Part shown: one piece after another, positions 16,206 to 27,295 of the stretch | Layout of the letters: each line of letters begins with the position of its first letter | Numbering within the stretch: the stretch's first letter is position 1 | NCBI GenBank assembly: GCA_026400775.1 | Contig: JAPLOK010000230.1 | Location: 1 to 32,286, forward strand | Reading direction: 5' to 3' | Source of the DNA: Alphaproteobacteria bacterium | GTDB taxonomy: Bacteria > Pseudomonadota > Alphaproteobacteria > Acetobacterales > Acetobacteraceae | DNA: 32,286 nt | The notes under the pieces: generated by a model | Databases searched by the model: none | What the model saw: only the letters and a program-made list of their open reading frames with translations | What the model was told of the DNA's origin: nothing | Translations under genes and position numbers: made by a program

Positions 16206-18140
16206 TTATCCGCGCTGCATCGTGCAGGCCGAAGGCTGCTCATCGACAGCGTTGATCGACAGCCCATCCAGCACGGGCGCAATACCAGCCTCGGGCTGCA
16301 GCAATATCCTGACGCGCAAGGCGCCCGCCTCGCTGCCCAGGATGGCCTCGGCCCGGCCCGCGCCGGCGGCCAGCCGCTGCTCATGCAGCGCGATACCCTC
16401 CGGTTCCGACAGGATGCGCCACAGCCCGCCGCCCTGGCCATGGTGCAGCGCAAGCCGCCAGCGCCCCGGCGGCAGGGTGAAGACCCGGCCGGTGTCGAGG
16501 CGCTCCGCTCCAGTGCAGACAGATTGGCCGATGGCGAGCGCGTGCGGAACCACCGGGTCCGCCATGGCAACCAGCCGGTCCAGCGGCGACCAGCCCTCCG
16601 GATAGAGCCACAGCGACGTCGCGCCACAGGGCAGGATGCGCGTTGGCGTGCCGTGGATACGCTCGATCGCGACCCTGTCCAGGCCGGTCATCAAGATGAA
16701 GCGGTAAGCTGGCGGCGTGCCGCGCGGGGCATGGCGGGCCTGCACCAGGCTGCGCGAATCCTCGATCCAGAGGAAGGGACGACCCTCGCCGAAATCAAGC
16801 GATTCCACCTGCCTTCGCCAGCCGCTCGCCGCGGCCATCGTGCGCGCGTGCCAGTATGCGGCCAGGCCCGCGCGCAGGGTGACATCAGGATCGGCGGCGT
16901 CCAGGCAGACCAGTTCGGGCGGGCGCCAATGCATCAGCGCGGGCGCGGCCGCGCCACCAGCCAGCGCGGAGATGCCCGCAATGCCCGCCGCTGCCACCGC
17001 CGCGATGCCGGCCATCGCGCGCTGCCATCGGGCGGCGAGCATGCCGGCGAGAAAAATCGCCGGCCACCATGCGATCGGGTTGGCATAGCGCCAGGTATGC
17101 GGGCCGCCATAGAGCAGCGCCGTGATCATGATCGATGCCCCACAAGCCGAAGCGGCGACCACCAGGAAGAAACGCAGCGCATCGGGATGCCCGGCCTGCG
17201 GCAGCCATGCCGCCGCGCGCCGCGGCCTGAACAAGGCCAGCGCGACGGGCAGGCAAAAAAGCAGCATCAATGCTTGTTGTGGCTCGCGCAGCAGGTCGGG
17301 CGCGAGGGCGCGCAAGGCCTCCGCCAGCCCTGCGCCACCTCCTGGCAGGGGCGCACGGCCACTGACCAGCCCCAGCGCGAACCCAGCCCCCGCCCCGAGC
17401 ACCAGCACCGCGGCCATCCGCCAGGCGACAGGCCGCGGCATGGACCGGCGCAGCACCGCATCCGCCACCGCGATCAGCGCGGGCAAGACGGCATGCGCGA
17501 CAACAATGGTGTTGGATGCGCTAGCCAGCGCGGTGAGCAGCCCCAGGCCCAGCCAGACGCCCCAGCCGCCTTGCTGCCTGGCGCGCCAGGCCAGGGCCAG
17601 CACGGCCAGGCCCGCGATGAAGGCGCCGCTCTGCCAGACCGGCATCATCAGCATGACGTGCAGGCTGGCGGGCAGATCAGCCGGGGCCACGCCGCGCGCC
17701 ACCAGATACGCCTGCTGCAACAGCCCCAGCACCACCAGCGCCGCCAGAATCAGCGCCAGCCAAAGGCCGGACCAGGCCCCGAAGATGGCGCGTCCGATCC
17801 AGCCTCCGAGCAGGCTCAACAGCGCGAAGGCCAGCGCCGCATAACCCCAGAAGCCCAGCCGCCAGCTGCCGGTGATGGCGTCAATCAGGCCGGCGATGGC
17901 GAGATCGGGGATGAAGCTCGGCACGCGCGAGGGCTGGAAGCGCCACAGCGCTGATAGGTCGGCGCGCAGCTCCTCGATCAGCAGCGCGGGGTAGAGGGTG
18001 TCAGCATGCAGCGCGAAGCCCAGGAAATGGGCCGAATTCACGGCCGCATAGGACACCGCCAGCCCAAGGGCCAGGATGGCGGCGGTATTCCGCGTGCGAG
18101 CCACGCGATGACCGGGCGCAATCACGCGCCGTTCAGGCAT
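16206..18140 (-). CDS. Large polytopic membrane protein with C-terminal soluble domain (possible GT-C-like, function unknown)
   Basis: About 10-12 hydrophobic segments to about residue 390, then a ~250-aa mainly soluble, partly beta-rich tail. Convergent with rfbD. Confidence 0.7.
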   Translation of the reverse strand: MPERRVIAPGHRVARTRNTAAILALGLAVSYAAVNSAHFLGFALHADTLYPALLIEELRADLSALWRFQPSRVPSFIPDLAIAGLIDAITGSWRLGFWGYAALAFALLSLLGGWIGRAIFGAWSGLWLALILAALVVLGLLQQAYLVARGVAPADLPASLHVMLMMPVWQSGAFIAGLAVLALAWRARQQGGWGVWLGLGLLTALASASNTIVVAHAVLPALIAVADAVLRRSMPRPVAWRMAAVLVLGAGAGFALGLVSGRAPLPGGGAGLAEALRALAPDLLREPQQALMLLFCLPVALALFRPRRAAAWLPQAGHPDALRFFLVVAASACGASIMITALLYGGPHTWRYANPIAWWPAIFLAGMLAARWQRAMAGIAAVAAAGIAGISALAGGAAAPALMHWRPPELVCLDAADPDVTLRAGLAAYWHARTMAAASGWRRQVESLDFGEGRPFLWIEDSRSLVQARHAPRGTPPAYRFILMTGLDRVAIERIHGTPTRILPCGATSLWLYPEGWSPLDRLVAMADPVVPHALAIGQSVCTGAERLDTGRVFTLPPGRWRLALHHGQGGGLWRILSEPEGIALHEQRLAAGAGRAEAILGSEAGALRVRILLQPEAGIAPVLDGLSINAVDEQPSACTMQRG

Positions 18141-19317
18141 TTCCGTTCAGATAGGCCATCGCCACCTGCGTGCCGCCCGCCTTGTGCGGCACGCCCGCCG
18201 CGGCCAAGCCCATCTCCACGCCCGCGATGGTGCCCACCAGTTGCAGATCACCCAGGTCGCCCAGATGGCCGATACGGAACACCCGGTCGTTCAATTGCCC
18301 GAGCCCATTGCCCAGCGACATGTTGAACTTCTCCAGGATGGTCGCGCGCAACGCATTGGCGCTGTGGCCTTCGGGCAGGCGCACAGCCGTCAGCACGGAG
18401 GAGTAGTGGCGCGGCTCGGCGCATTGGATTTCCATGCCCCAATGACGCACCGCGCGGCGCGTGGCCTCGGCGTGGCGGTCATGGCGCGCGAAGACATTCT
18501 CCAGCCCTTCCTCGGCCAGCATGTCGAGCGCGGCATCCAGGCCGTAGAGCAGGTTGGTCGCCGGCGTATAGGGAAAATAGCCGGTCGCGTTGGAGGCGAT
18601 CATGTGCCGCCAATCCCAGAAGGAACGCGGCAGCTTCGCGGTTTCGCTGGCCTTCAGCGCCTTTTCGCTGACGGCGTTGAACGACAGGCCCGGCGGCAGC
18701 ATCAGGCCCTTCTGGCTGCCCGAGACGGTGACATCCACGCCCCATTCATCGTGCCGGTAGTCCATGCTGGCGAGGCCTGAGATGGTGTCCACCAGCAGCA
18801 GCGCCGGGTGGCCCGCCGCGTCGATCGCCGCGCGCACTTCGCCGATGCGGCTGGTCGCCCCGGTGCTGGTCTCATTGTGCACGACGCAGACCGCCTTGAT
18901 GGCGTGCGCGGTGTCGGCGCGCAGATGTTCCTCGATGGCTGCAGGATCGGCGCCACGGCGCCAGTCGCCCTTGATGAATTCGGGGCGCAGGCCCAGGCGC
19001 TCGGCCATTTCGCGCCACAGCGAGGCGAACCAGCCGGTCTCGCACATCAGCACGCGGTCACCGGGCGAGAGCGTGTTGGCCAGCGCCGCTTCCCAAGCCC
19101 CAGTGCCGGAGGCCGGGTAGATCACCACATGGCCTTGCGTCTTGAAGACGAATTTCACCTTCTCCAGCAGTTGCTTGCCGAAGCGGCCAAAATCCGGGCC
19201 GCGATGGTCCATGGTCGGGTTGTCCATCGCGCGCAGCACGCGGTCGGGCACGTTGGAAGGCCCGGGCAATTGCAGGAAATGCCGGCCGGCGACGTGCTTG
19301 GATGCGAAATAGACCAT
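18133..19317 (-). CDS. Class V aminotransferase, serine-glyoxylate/alanine-glyoxylate aminotransferase type
   Basis: LPGPSNVPDRVLRAMDNPTMDHRGPDF, YPASGTGAWEAALANTLSPGD, VHNETSTGATS, VSGSQKGLMLPPGLSFNAVS. Start at 19317 rather than 19452. Confidence 0.92.
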   Translation of the reverse strand: MVYFASKHVAGRHFLQLPGPSNVPDRVLRAMDNPTMDHRGPDFGRFGKQLLEKVKFVFKTQGHVVIYPASGTGAWEAALANTLSPGDRVLMCETGWFASLWREMAERLGLRPEFIKGDWRRGADPAAIEEHLRADTAHAIKAVCVVHNETSTGATSRIGEVRAAIDAAGHPALLLVDTISGLASMDYRHDEWGVDVTVSGSQKGLMLPPGLSFNAVSEKALKASETAKLPRSFWDWRHMIASNATGYFPYTPATNLLYGLDAALDMLAEEGLENVFARHDRHAEATRRAVRHWGMEIQCAEPRHYSSVLTAVRLPEGHSANALRATILEKFNMSLGNGLGQLNDRVFRIGHLGDLGDLQLVGTIAGVEMGLAAAGVPHKAGGTQVAMAYLNGNA

Positions 19318-19472
19318 GGGGGTCCTCCATTCGAGCCTGATCCGCGAAGGTGAACACCGCAGCGGTGAAACAGCTCGCATGAATGGCGCTGTTCTGCCCT
19401 GCCCGGCCGCCTGCTGCCAATGAGTTCGGCTTCTGCCTGGAATTGGCCACAAGCGCGTGGTTCAAGCATTCG

Positions 19473-21209
19473 ATGATGGGTGAAGATCTGCGCGAGGCGG
19501 TGGTGCTGCTCGCGGCCGTGGGCTTGGTGGCCTGGGTCGCGCATCGCGCGCGGCTGTCCATCGTGCTGGGCTTCGTGGTGGTGGGCATCATCCTGGGACC
19601 CTACGGGCTGGGGCGGTGGGACGATGCCTTCCCCTGGCTTGCCGCCATCACCATCGACAAGACGAATGGGCTGCACCTGGCGGCCGAACTGGGTGTCGCC
19701 TTCCTGCTGTTCATGATCGGACTCGAACTTTCGCTCGAACGGCTATGGCGCATGCGCGCGCTGGTCTTTGGCCTGGGGGGCGCGCAGGTGCTGGTGACGG
19801 GTGCGGCGATCGCGGCCATCGCCGCCTGGGCGGGTGCGGCGCCCGCGGTCGCGGTGCTGATCGGTGGCGCGCTGGCGCTGTCATCGACGGCCATCGTCAT
19901 CCAACTGCTGACCGAACAGGGGCGGCTCGGCACGCTGACCGGCCGCACCGCCTTCGCCATCCTGCTGTTCCAGGACCTAGCAGTGGTACCGCTGCTGTTC
20001 ATGGTGGGCGTGCTGGGCGCCAACGCCGATGCAGGGCTTGCCGAACTGGCGCGGGGCGTCGCCTTTGCCATCGGCAAGGCGACGCTGGTGATCGCGTTGA
20101 TCATCGCGCTCGGCCGGCTGATCGCGCGTCCCATCCTGCGCGCGGTGGCCGAGACGCATTCGCGCGAGGCATTCCTGGCGGCCGTCCTGCTGGCCATCAT
20201 CGGCACCGCCATGGCCACCGAAGCCGCAGGCCTGTCGCTAGCGTTGGGCGCCTTCCTGGCCGGGCTGCTGCTGGCCGAGACCGAGTACCGCCCGCAGATC
20301 GCGGTGGACCTGGAGCCCTTCAAGGGGTTGCTGCTGGGCGTGTTCTTCGTCTCCGTGGGCATCGGGCTCGACACCGCGCAGGTGCTGGCCAATGCGCCCG
20401 CCGTGCTGGGCGCGGCGGTGGGGCTGGTGCTGCTGAAGGCGGCGGTCATCTACCTGCTGGCCCGGCTGGCGCGCGAGCCGCGCGGCACCGCGGTCGATGT
20501 CGCGCTGCTGCTCTCCCAGGGCGGGGAATTCGCCTTCATCATCATCGCGGCCGCGACAGGCTTGGGGCTGGTGGCAGCACCCGTGGCAGCCTTCATCGGG
20601 CTGGTCGCGGGGCTGACCATGCTGGCGACGCCGGCGCTGGCCTGGGCCGGCAGGCGGCTCGCCGCACGGCTGGAACAGGCCGCCCCGCTCGCCGAGACGG
20701 TGCCGGATGCGATGGAAGTACCCGGCGGGCATGTGATCATCGCGGGCTATGGCCGGGTGGGCCGGGCGGTGGGCGAATTGCTCGACACCCAGCGGGTACC
20801 GCATCTGGCGATCGACCGCCGCACCGGGCGCGTCGCGCGGTTGCGGCGCGAGGGTGCCGCCGTCTTCTACGGTGATGCCGCGCAGCCTGAGATGCTGGCC
20901 CGCCTGGGTGCCGACCGCGCCGCGGCGCTGGTCATCACCATGGACAATGCCGAGCAGGCGCTGGAGGTCACGCGCAACGCCCACCGCAGCTGGCCGGGCC
21001 TGCCCATCCATGCCCGCGTGCGCGACACCGCCCATGCCCGCGCCCTGTTGGAAGCCGGCGCCACCCATGTCGTGCTGGAAACGCTGGAGGCCGGGCTGCA
21101 GATGGGCGAGGCGCTGCTGGTCGAAGTCGGCGTGCCCGATGACACGGCGCGCGCGTTGATCGCCGAACAGCGCGAGGCCACGCGCGCGGGGCTTGCCGTA
21201 CGTCGCTGA
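19473..21209 (+). CDS. Monovalent cation:proton antiporter-2 (CPA2) family, KefB/KefC-like with TrkA-N domain
   Basis: VLGFVVVGIILGPYGLG, LFMIGLELSLERLW, ALSSTAIVIQLL, then VIIAGYGRVGRAVGELLD..GDAAQPEMLARLGADRAAALVI. Start at 19473. Confidence 0.92.
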   Translation: MMGEDLREAVVLLAAVGLVAWVAHRARLSIVLGFVVVGIILGPYGLGRWDDAFPWLAAITIDKTNGLHLAAELGVAFLLFMIGLELSLERLWRMRALVFGLGGAQVLVTGAAIAAIAAWAGAAPAVAVLIGGALALSSTAIVIQLLTEQGRLGTLTGRTAFAILLFQDLAVVPLLFMVGVLGANADAGLAELARGVAFAIGKATLVIALIIALGRLIARPILRAVAETHSREAFLAAVLLAIIGTAMATEAAGLSLALGAFLAGLLLAETEYRPQIAVDLEPFKGLLLGVFFVSVGIGLDTAQVLANAPAVLGAAVGLVLLKAAVIYLLARLAREPRGTAVDVALLLSQGGEFAFIIIAAATGLGLVAAPVAAFIGLVAGLTMLATPALAWAGRRLAARLEQAAPLAETVPDAMEVPGGHVIIAGYGRVGRAVGELLDTQRVPHLAIDRRTGRVARLRREGAAVFYGDAAQPEMLARLGADRAAALVITMDNAEQALEVTRNAHRSWPGLPIHARVRDTAHARALLEAGATHVVLETLEAGLQMGEALLVEVGVPDDTARALIAEQREATRAGLAVRR

Positions 21210-22550
<1,341 letters not shown>

Positions 22551-22628
22551 ATTTCACCGGATTTCACGATTTGGGGTTGCGCCACACGCCGTTGCCTGAT
22601 TCTTTGGCTGCGGGGGATCGGGGGATCC

Positions 22629-22958
22629 ATGGGTTTCTGGCGAGGAATCAAGCGACGCTTGAAGGCTGCGGTGCCGCCGCTGCTCTTTGCGGGCGTTGCT
22701 GTGTATTTCGCCTGGCACTCCACCCATGGCGAACGCGGGACGCAAGCGCGCGAGGCGCGCCGGGCCGATATCGCCAGCGCCCAACAGCAACGGGCGGCAG
22801 CCTTGTCCGAATGGGAAGCGGCGCAGCGCCGGGTGAATGGGCTGCGGAATGACCGGCTGGACCCCGACCAGTTGGATGAACGCGCACGGGCCTTGCTGAA
22901 CCTGACCACGCCTGGCGAAATCATCATTCCATATACGCAGGGCCAGCGTTTGTTCTGA
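22629..22958 (+). CDS. FtsB/DivIC-like septum formation initiator protein
   Basis: Short single-TM protein with a heptad-like region and C-terminal DERARALLNLTTPGEIIIPY; conserved eno-ftsB-pdh context in alphaproteobacteria. Confidence 0.8.
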   Translation: MGFWRGIKRRLKAAVPPLLFAGVAVYFAWHSTHGERGTQAREARRADIASAQQQRAAALSEWEAAQRRVNGLRNDRLDPDQLDERARALLNLTTPGEIIIPYTQGQRLF

Positions 22959-23081
22959 CAGCGTTTCTGACACTTAACTGCCATCTGGTTAATTTCCATT
23001 TTTGCATTGCAGCATAAGGCTTTCCGCTCTTGTGCTGGTCACAGCGCGTGGATAGATGGGCTGAAGTTGAGGAGCTCCCGC

Positions 23082-24131
23082 ATGCCACAAGCAGCCACCG
23101 CAGCCGCCGCGCGCAAGAAAGGGGCCAAGGCCCCGCTTCGCAGCACCGGGGCCAAGCCCGCCGGGGCCATCCTGACCACTGGACAACTGACCCAATGCTA
23201 CCGCGACATGCTGCTGATCCGCCGCTTCGAGGAGAAGGCGGGGCAGCTCTACGGCATGGGTCTGATTGGCGGATTCTGCCACCTCTATATCGGGCAGGAA
23301 GCGGTGGTGGTGGGCGTTCAGTCGCAGCTCAGACCCGGTGATCAGGTCATCACCTCCTATCGCGACCATGGGCATATGCTGGCCTGCGAGATGGAAGCGC
23401 GCGGCGTGATGGCAGAGCTGACCGGCCGCATCGGCGGCTATTCCAAGGGCAAGGGCGGCAGCATGCACATGTTCAGCCGGGAGAAGGGATTCTACGGCGG
23501 CCATGGCATCGTGGGCGCGCAGGTATCGCTCGGTGCGGGGCTGGCCTTTGCCAACTGGTACCGTGAGGACGGGCTGATCGCGGCGACCTATTTCGGCGAG
23601 GGTGCGGCGAACCAGGGCCAAGTGTACGAAAGCATGAACCTGGCGGGGCTTTTGAAGCTGCCCTGCATCTTTATCATCGAGAACAACCGCTATTCGATGG
23701 GCACCAGCCAGGAACGCGCTTCGGCCTCGCGCGATTTTTCGAAGAATGGCGCGCCGTGGAACATCCCGGGTGAACAGGTGGACGGGATGGATGTGCGCAC
23801 CGTGGCCGCGGCCGCGGCACGCGCCGCCGAGCACTGCCGCAGCGGCAAGGGCGCCTATCTGCTGGAGATGCAGACCTATCGCTACCGCGGGCACTCCATG
23901 TCCGATCCGGCGAAATACCGCACGCGCGAGGAGGTGCAGAAGATGCGCGAGCAGCGCGACTGCATCGACAATCTGCGCCACTTGCTGCTGGCGGACGGTG
24001 TCACCGAAGCGGCGCTCAAGAAGATTGATGACGAGGTGAAGGCCATCGTCCAGGACAGCGCCGATTTCGCGCAGAGCTCGCCGGAGCCGGATGTGTCCGA
24101 GCTGTGGGCCGATATCTTGGTGGAGCGCTGA
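23082..24131 (+). CDS. pdhA: Pyruvate dehydrogenase E1 component alpha subunit
   Basis: RRFEEKAGQLYGMGLIGGFCHLYIGQEA, GGSMHMFS, GHGIVGAQVSLGAGLAFA, ENNRYSMGTSQERAS, YRYRGHSMSDPAKYRT. Start at 23082. Confidence 0.96.
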   Translation: MPQAATAAAARKKGAKAPLRSTGAKPAGAILTTGQLTQCYRDMLLIRRFEEKAGQLYGMGLIGGFCHLYIGQEAVVVGVQSQLRPGDQVITSYRDHGHMLACEMEARGVMAELTGRIGGYSKGKGGSMHMFSREKGFYGGHGIVGAQVSLGAGLAFANWYREDGLIAATYFGEGAANQGQVYESMNLAGLLKLPCIFIIENNRYSMGTSQERASASRDFSKNGAPWNIPGEQVDGMDVRTVAAAAARAAEHCRSGKGAYLLEMQTYRYRGHSMSDPAKYRTREEVQKMREQRDCIDNLRHLLLADGVTEAALKKIDDEVKAIVQDSADFAQSSPEPDVSELWADILVER

Positions 24132-24134
24132 GCG

Positions 24135-25454
24135 ATGGGCGTCGAAATCCTGATGCCGGCGCTCTCGCCGACCATGACCGAGGGCAAGCTGGCGCGCTGG
24201 CTGAAGCGCGAGGGCGATGCGATCCGCTCGGGCGAGGTGATCGCCGAGATCGAGACGGACAAGGCGACCATGGAAGTGGAAGCTGTGGATGAGGGCAAGC
24301 TGACGCGCATCCTGGTGCCGGAAGGCACTGAGAATGTCGCGGTGAATTCGGTGATCGCAGAACTGGATGGTGGGGCGGGCGCGAAGGCGGCGCCTGCGCC
24401 GGTCGCGGCGCCGATTGCCGCACCTGTTGTGATCGCGGCCGCCGCCGCGGCTCCTGAGAAGGAATGGGGCGCCATGAAGACCATGACCGTGCGCGAGGCG
24501 CTGCGAGAAGCGATGGCAGTCGAAATGCGCGCCAACCGTGACGTCTTCCTGATGGGCGAAGAGGTCGGGCAGTACCAGGGCGCCTATAAGATTTCGCAGG
24601 GCCTGCTGGATGAATTCGGCCCCAAGCGCGTGATCGATACGCCCATCACCGAGCACGGCTTCACCGGCATGGCGGTGGGCGCGGCCTTCACCGGGCTGAA
24701 GCCGATCGTGGAGTTCATGACCTTCAACTTCTCGATGCAGGCGATCGACCAGATCATCAATTCGGCGGCCAAGACGCTGTACATGTCCGGCGGCCAGCTG
24801 GGCTGCCCGATCGTGTTCCGCGGGCCGAACGGGGCTGCGGCGCGCGTCGCGGCACAGCACTCGCAGTGCTACGCATCTTGGTATGCGCATTGCCCCGGGT
24901 TGAAAGTGGTCTCGCCCTGGAATGCGGCGGATGCGAAGGGGCTGTTGCGGGCTGCCATCCGCGACCCGAACCCGGTCATCTTCCTGGAGAACGAGATCCT
25001 CTACGGCCAGTCCTTCGAGCTGCCGGCGGATGAGGATTTCGTGCTGCCGATCGGCCAGGCGAAGGTGGAACGCGCAGGCACGGATGTGACCATCGTGGCG
25101 TTCTCCATTGCCGTGGGCTGGGCCATGCAGGCGGCCGAACAGCTGGCAGCCCAGGGCATCAGCGCGGAGGTGGTGAACCTGCGCACGATCCGCCCGCTGG
25201 ATGTGGCGACCATCGCGGCCTCCGTGTCCAAGACGCACCGCCTGGTGACGGTGGAGGAGGGCTGGCCCTATGCCGGCATCGGCGCGGAAGTGGCGATGCA
25301 GGTGATCGAGGCCGCCTTCGACGAGCTGGACGCACCTCCGGTGCGCGTGCACGGCAAGGACGTGCCGATGCCCTATGCCGCGAACCTGGAAAAGCTCGCG
25401 CTGCCGACCGTGGATGACATCGTGAACGCGGCCCGCCGCGTCACCTACAAGTAA
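24135..25454 (+). CDS. pdhB: Pyruvate dehydrogenase E1 component beta subunit with N-terminal lipoyl domain
   Basis: Complete lipoyl domain ([56 protein letters not shown]) then the transketolase-type beta subunit [39 protein letters not shown]. Confidence 0.96.
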   Translation: MGVEILMPALSPTMTEGKLARWLKREGDAIRSGEVIAEIETDKATMEVEAVDEGKLTRILVPEGTENVAVNSVIAELDGGAGAKAAPAPVAAPIAAPVVIAAAAAAPEKEWGAMKTMTVREALREAMAVEMRANRDVFLMGEEVGQYQGAYKISQGLLDEFGPKRVIDTPITEHGFTGMAVGAAFTGLKPIVEFMTFNFSMQAIDQIINSAAKTLYMSGGQLGCPIVFRGPNGAAARVAAQHSQCYASWYAHCPGLKVVSPWNAADAKGLLRAAIRDPNPVIFLENEILYGQSFELPADEDFVLPIGQAKVERAGTDVTIVAFSIAVGWAMQAAEQLAAQGISAEVVNLRTIRPLDVATIAASVSKTHRLVTVEEGWPYAGIGAEVAMQVIEAAFDELDAPPVRVHGKDVPMPYAANLEKLALPTVDDIVNAARRVTYK

Positions 25455-25465
25455 GGGGCGCCGCC

Positions 25466-26647
25466 ATGGCCACGAACAGCCTGATGCCCGCGCTCAGCCC
25501 CACCATGACGGAGGGCAACCTGGCGCGCTGGCTGAAGAACGAAGGCGACAAGGTGCGCGCTGGCGATGTGATCGCCGAGATCGAGACCGACAAGGCGACC
25601 ATGGAAGTCGAGGCGGTGGATGAGGGCGTGCTGGGCAAGATCGTGGTCGCCGCTGCCGCGCCGAAGCCGGTTGCGGCGGCTGCGGCTGCGCCAGTGGCGA
25701 CACCGGCGGCGGTGCCCGTGGCGGCACCCGTGGTCGTGTCGGGTGGTGATCGCGTGGTGGCCTCGCCGCTCGCCAAGCGCATGGCGGCGCAATCGGGGCT
25801 GGATTTGTCGCGCGTGGCCGGCACCGGGCCGAATGGGCGCATCGTGAAGGCGGATGTGGAGGCAGCGCTCGCCAAGCCGGCAGCGGCGCCCGCACCCGTG
25901 GCGGCAGCGCCCGCCCCGAAGCCGGTCGCGGCAACACCTGCACCTTCGGCCGGCGTCACGGCCGCGCCGAATTCCTCGATGCGCAAGGTGATCGCGCGGC
26001 GGCTGTCGGAGAGCAAGGCGACCATCCCGCATTTCTACGTGGCGATGGATATCGAGCTGGATGCGCTGCTGGATCTGCGCGCCAAGCTGAATGCGCGCGC
26101 GCCGAAGGATGGCGCCGGCGCCTACAAGCTTTCGGTGAACGACCTGATCATCAAGGCCGCCGCGGTGACGCTGCGGCGTATCCCGGGCGTGGCGGCGTCC
26201 TGGACCGAGGAGGCCATTCTTCACTACGACAATATCGACATCTCGGTCGCCGTCGCGATCCCCGATGGGCTGATCACGCCGATCGTGAAGGGCGCGGATA
26301 CCAAGGGCCTGGCGGCGATTTCCAACGAGATGAAGGACCTCGGCGCGCGTGCGAAGTCGGGCAAGCTGAAGCCTGAGGAATTCCAGGGCGGCTGCTTCAG
26401 CATCTCCAATATGGGGATGTACGGGGTCAAGCATTTCGCGGCGATCATCAACCCGCCGCAGGCTGGGATTCTGGCGGTGGGCGCGGGCGAACAGCGGCCT
26501 GTCGTGAAGAATGGCGCGCTGGCGGTGGCGACGGTGATGACCTGCCAGTTGTCGGTGGACCATCGCGTGATCGACGGCTCGCTGGCCGCCGAATGGATGG
26601 CGGAGTTCAAGCGCATCGTGGAAGACCCGCTGAGCCTGATGCTGTGA
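25466..26647 (+). CDS. pdhC: Pyruvate dehydrogenase E2 (dihydrolipoamide acetyltransferase); lipoyl domain appears C-terminally truncated
   Basis: Lipoyl [16 protein letters not shown]3-binding [37 protein letters not shown], catalytic [14 protein letters not shown]. Confidence 0.95.
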   Translation: MATNSLMPALSPTMTEGNLARWLKNEGDKVRAGDVIAEIETDKATMEVEAVDEGVLGKIVVAAAAPKPVAAAAAAPVATPAAVPVAAPVVVSGGDRVVASPLAKRMAAQSGLDLSRVAGTGPNGRIVKADVEAALAKPAAAPAPVAAAPAPKPVAATPAPSAGVTAAPNSSMRKVIARRLSESKATIPHFYVAMDIELDALLDLRAKLNARAPKDGAGAYKLSVNDLIIKAAAVTLRRIPGVAASWTEEAILHYDNIDISVAVAIPDGLITPIVKGADTKGLAAISNEMKDLGARAKSGKLKPEEFQGGCFSISNMGMYGVKHFAAIINPPQAGILAVGAGEQRPVVKNGALAVATVMTCQLSVDHRVIDGSLAAEWMAEFKRIVEDPLSLML

Positions 26648-26794
26648 ACCCGAAGGGCCCGCCCTGGCCCCTTGCGTCCGTAAGACAGGTGCGGTTTTGC
26701 GAAGCGTCACCAAGCTGATACTTCGCCAATAACGCGCTGGACCGGCCGCGTTTGGACATTGTGGCGCACGATGCGCGCCTCCCAGGAAAGGACA

Positions 26795-27253
26795 ATGAAC
26801 ATGGCAGAGCAGTTCATCTTCCCGAACGCCACCTTGAAGCTGCTTCGCAATTTCAAAAAAAGCGTGGCCTTTGATGTCACAACCCTGGCGCATGCTGCCA
26901 TTGGTTGGACCGGCGCATCCCGCACAGCCTATAATGGCATGATGGGGCTGAACAATGCGGCCGCGATCGTCGGTCGTGGCGCCTTGCCGCCGCATTTTTA
27001 TCTCGAGATTGCCTCAAGCACCTATGTTCCCAACAGTGCCGATACGGATCTGGTGCGTGGCCTTTCGCGCAGCAGGGTGCCGGCGGTGCTCAAAGCGTTG
27101 GACGCCGCGAGCCAGGAAGCTTGGAACATGGGCCGCTATTTCGACGCCCTGAACCTCGAGCTGAAGAAGGGCAATGTCAGCATCTCGATCTACCACCTCG
27201 ATGGCACAGAGGTGGGCCAGGTTGAGCGCGGCAAGGTTGCAGGATTGGCTTGA
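26795..27253 (+). CDS. Hypothetical protein (~152 aa), no family recognised
   Basis: Intact ORF MNMAEQFIFPNATLKLLRNFKKSVAFDVTTLAHAAIGW.. with AGGAAAGG ribosome-binding-like sequence upstream; in-frame ORF extends to 26759. Confidence 0.6.
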   Translation: MNMAEQFIFPNATLKLLRNFKKSVAFDVTTLAHAAIGWTGASRTAYNGMMGLNNAAAIVGRGALPPHFYLEIASSTYVPNSADTDLVRGLSRSRVPAVLKALDAASQEAWNMGRYFDALNLELKKGNVSISIYHLDGTEVGQVERGKVAGLA

Positions 27254-27295
27254 ATTGATGTCAGACAGGCCACAGCTCGGTGAGCGTCCGGCACC

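Noticed and set aside
19355-19367. CACCGCAGCGGTG short palindrome between the aminotransferase and antiporter genes
   Set aside because: 6-bp arms in high-GC DNA are expected by chance; no supporting context.
24135-24370. Lipoyl domain fused to PDH E1-beta as a novelty
   Set aside because: This fusion is well known in alphaproteobacteria; only the truncated E2 lipoyl domain is unusual.
22989-25352. 787-aa minus-strand ORF opposite pdhA/pdhB
   Set aside because: His/Arg/Gly-rich composition typical of an antisense frame of high-GC genes; the plus strand carries unambiguous pdhA/pdhB.
25445-26995. 516-aa minus-strand ORF opposite pdhC
   Set aside because: Antisense frame of a repetitive Ala/Pro-rich gene; H/R-rich and not protein-like.
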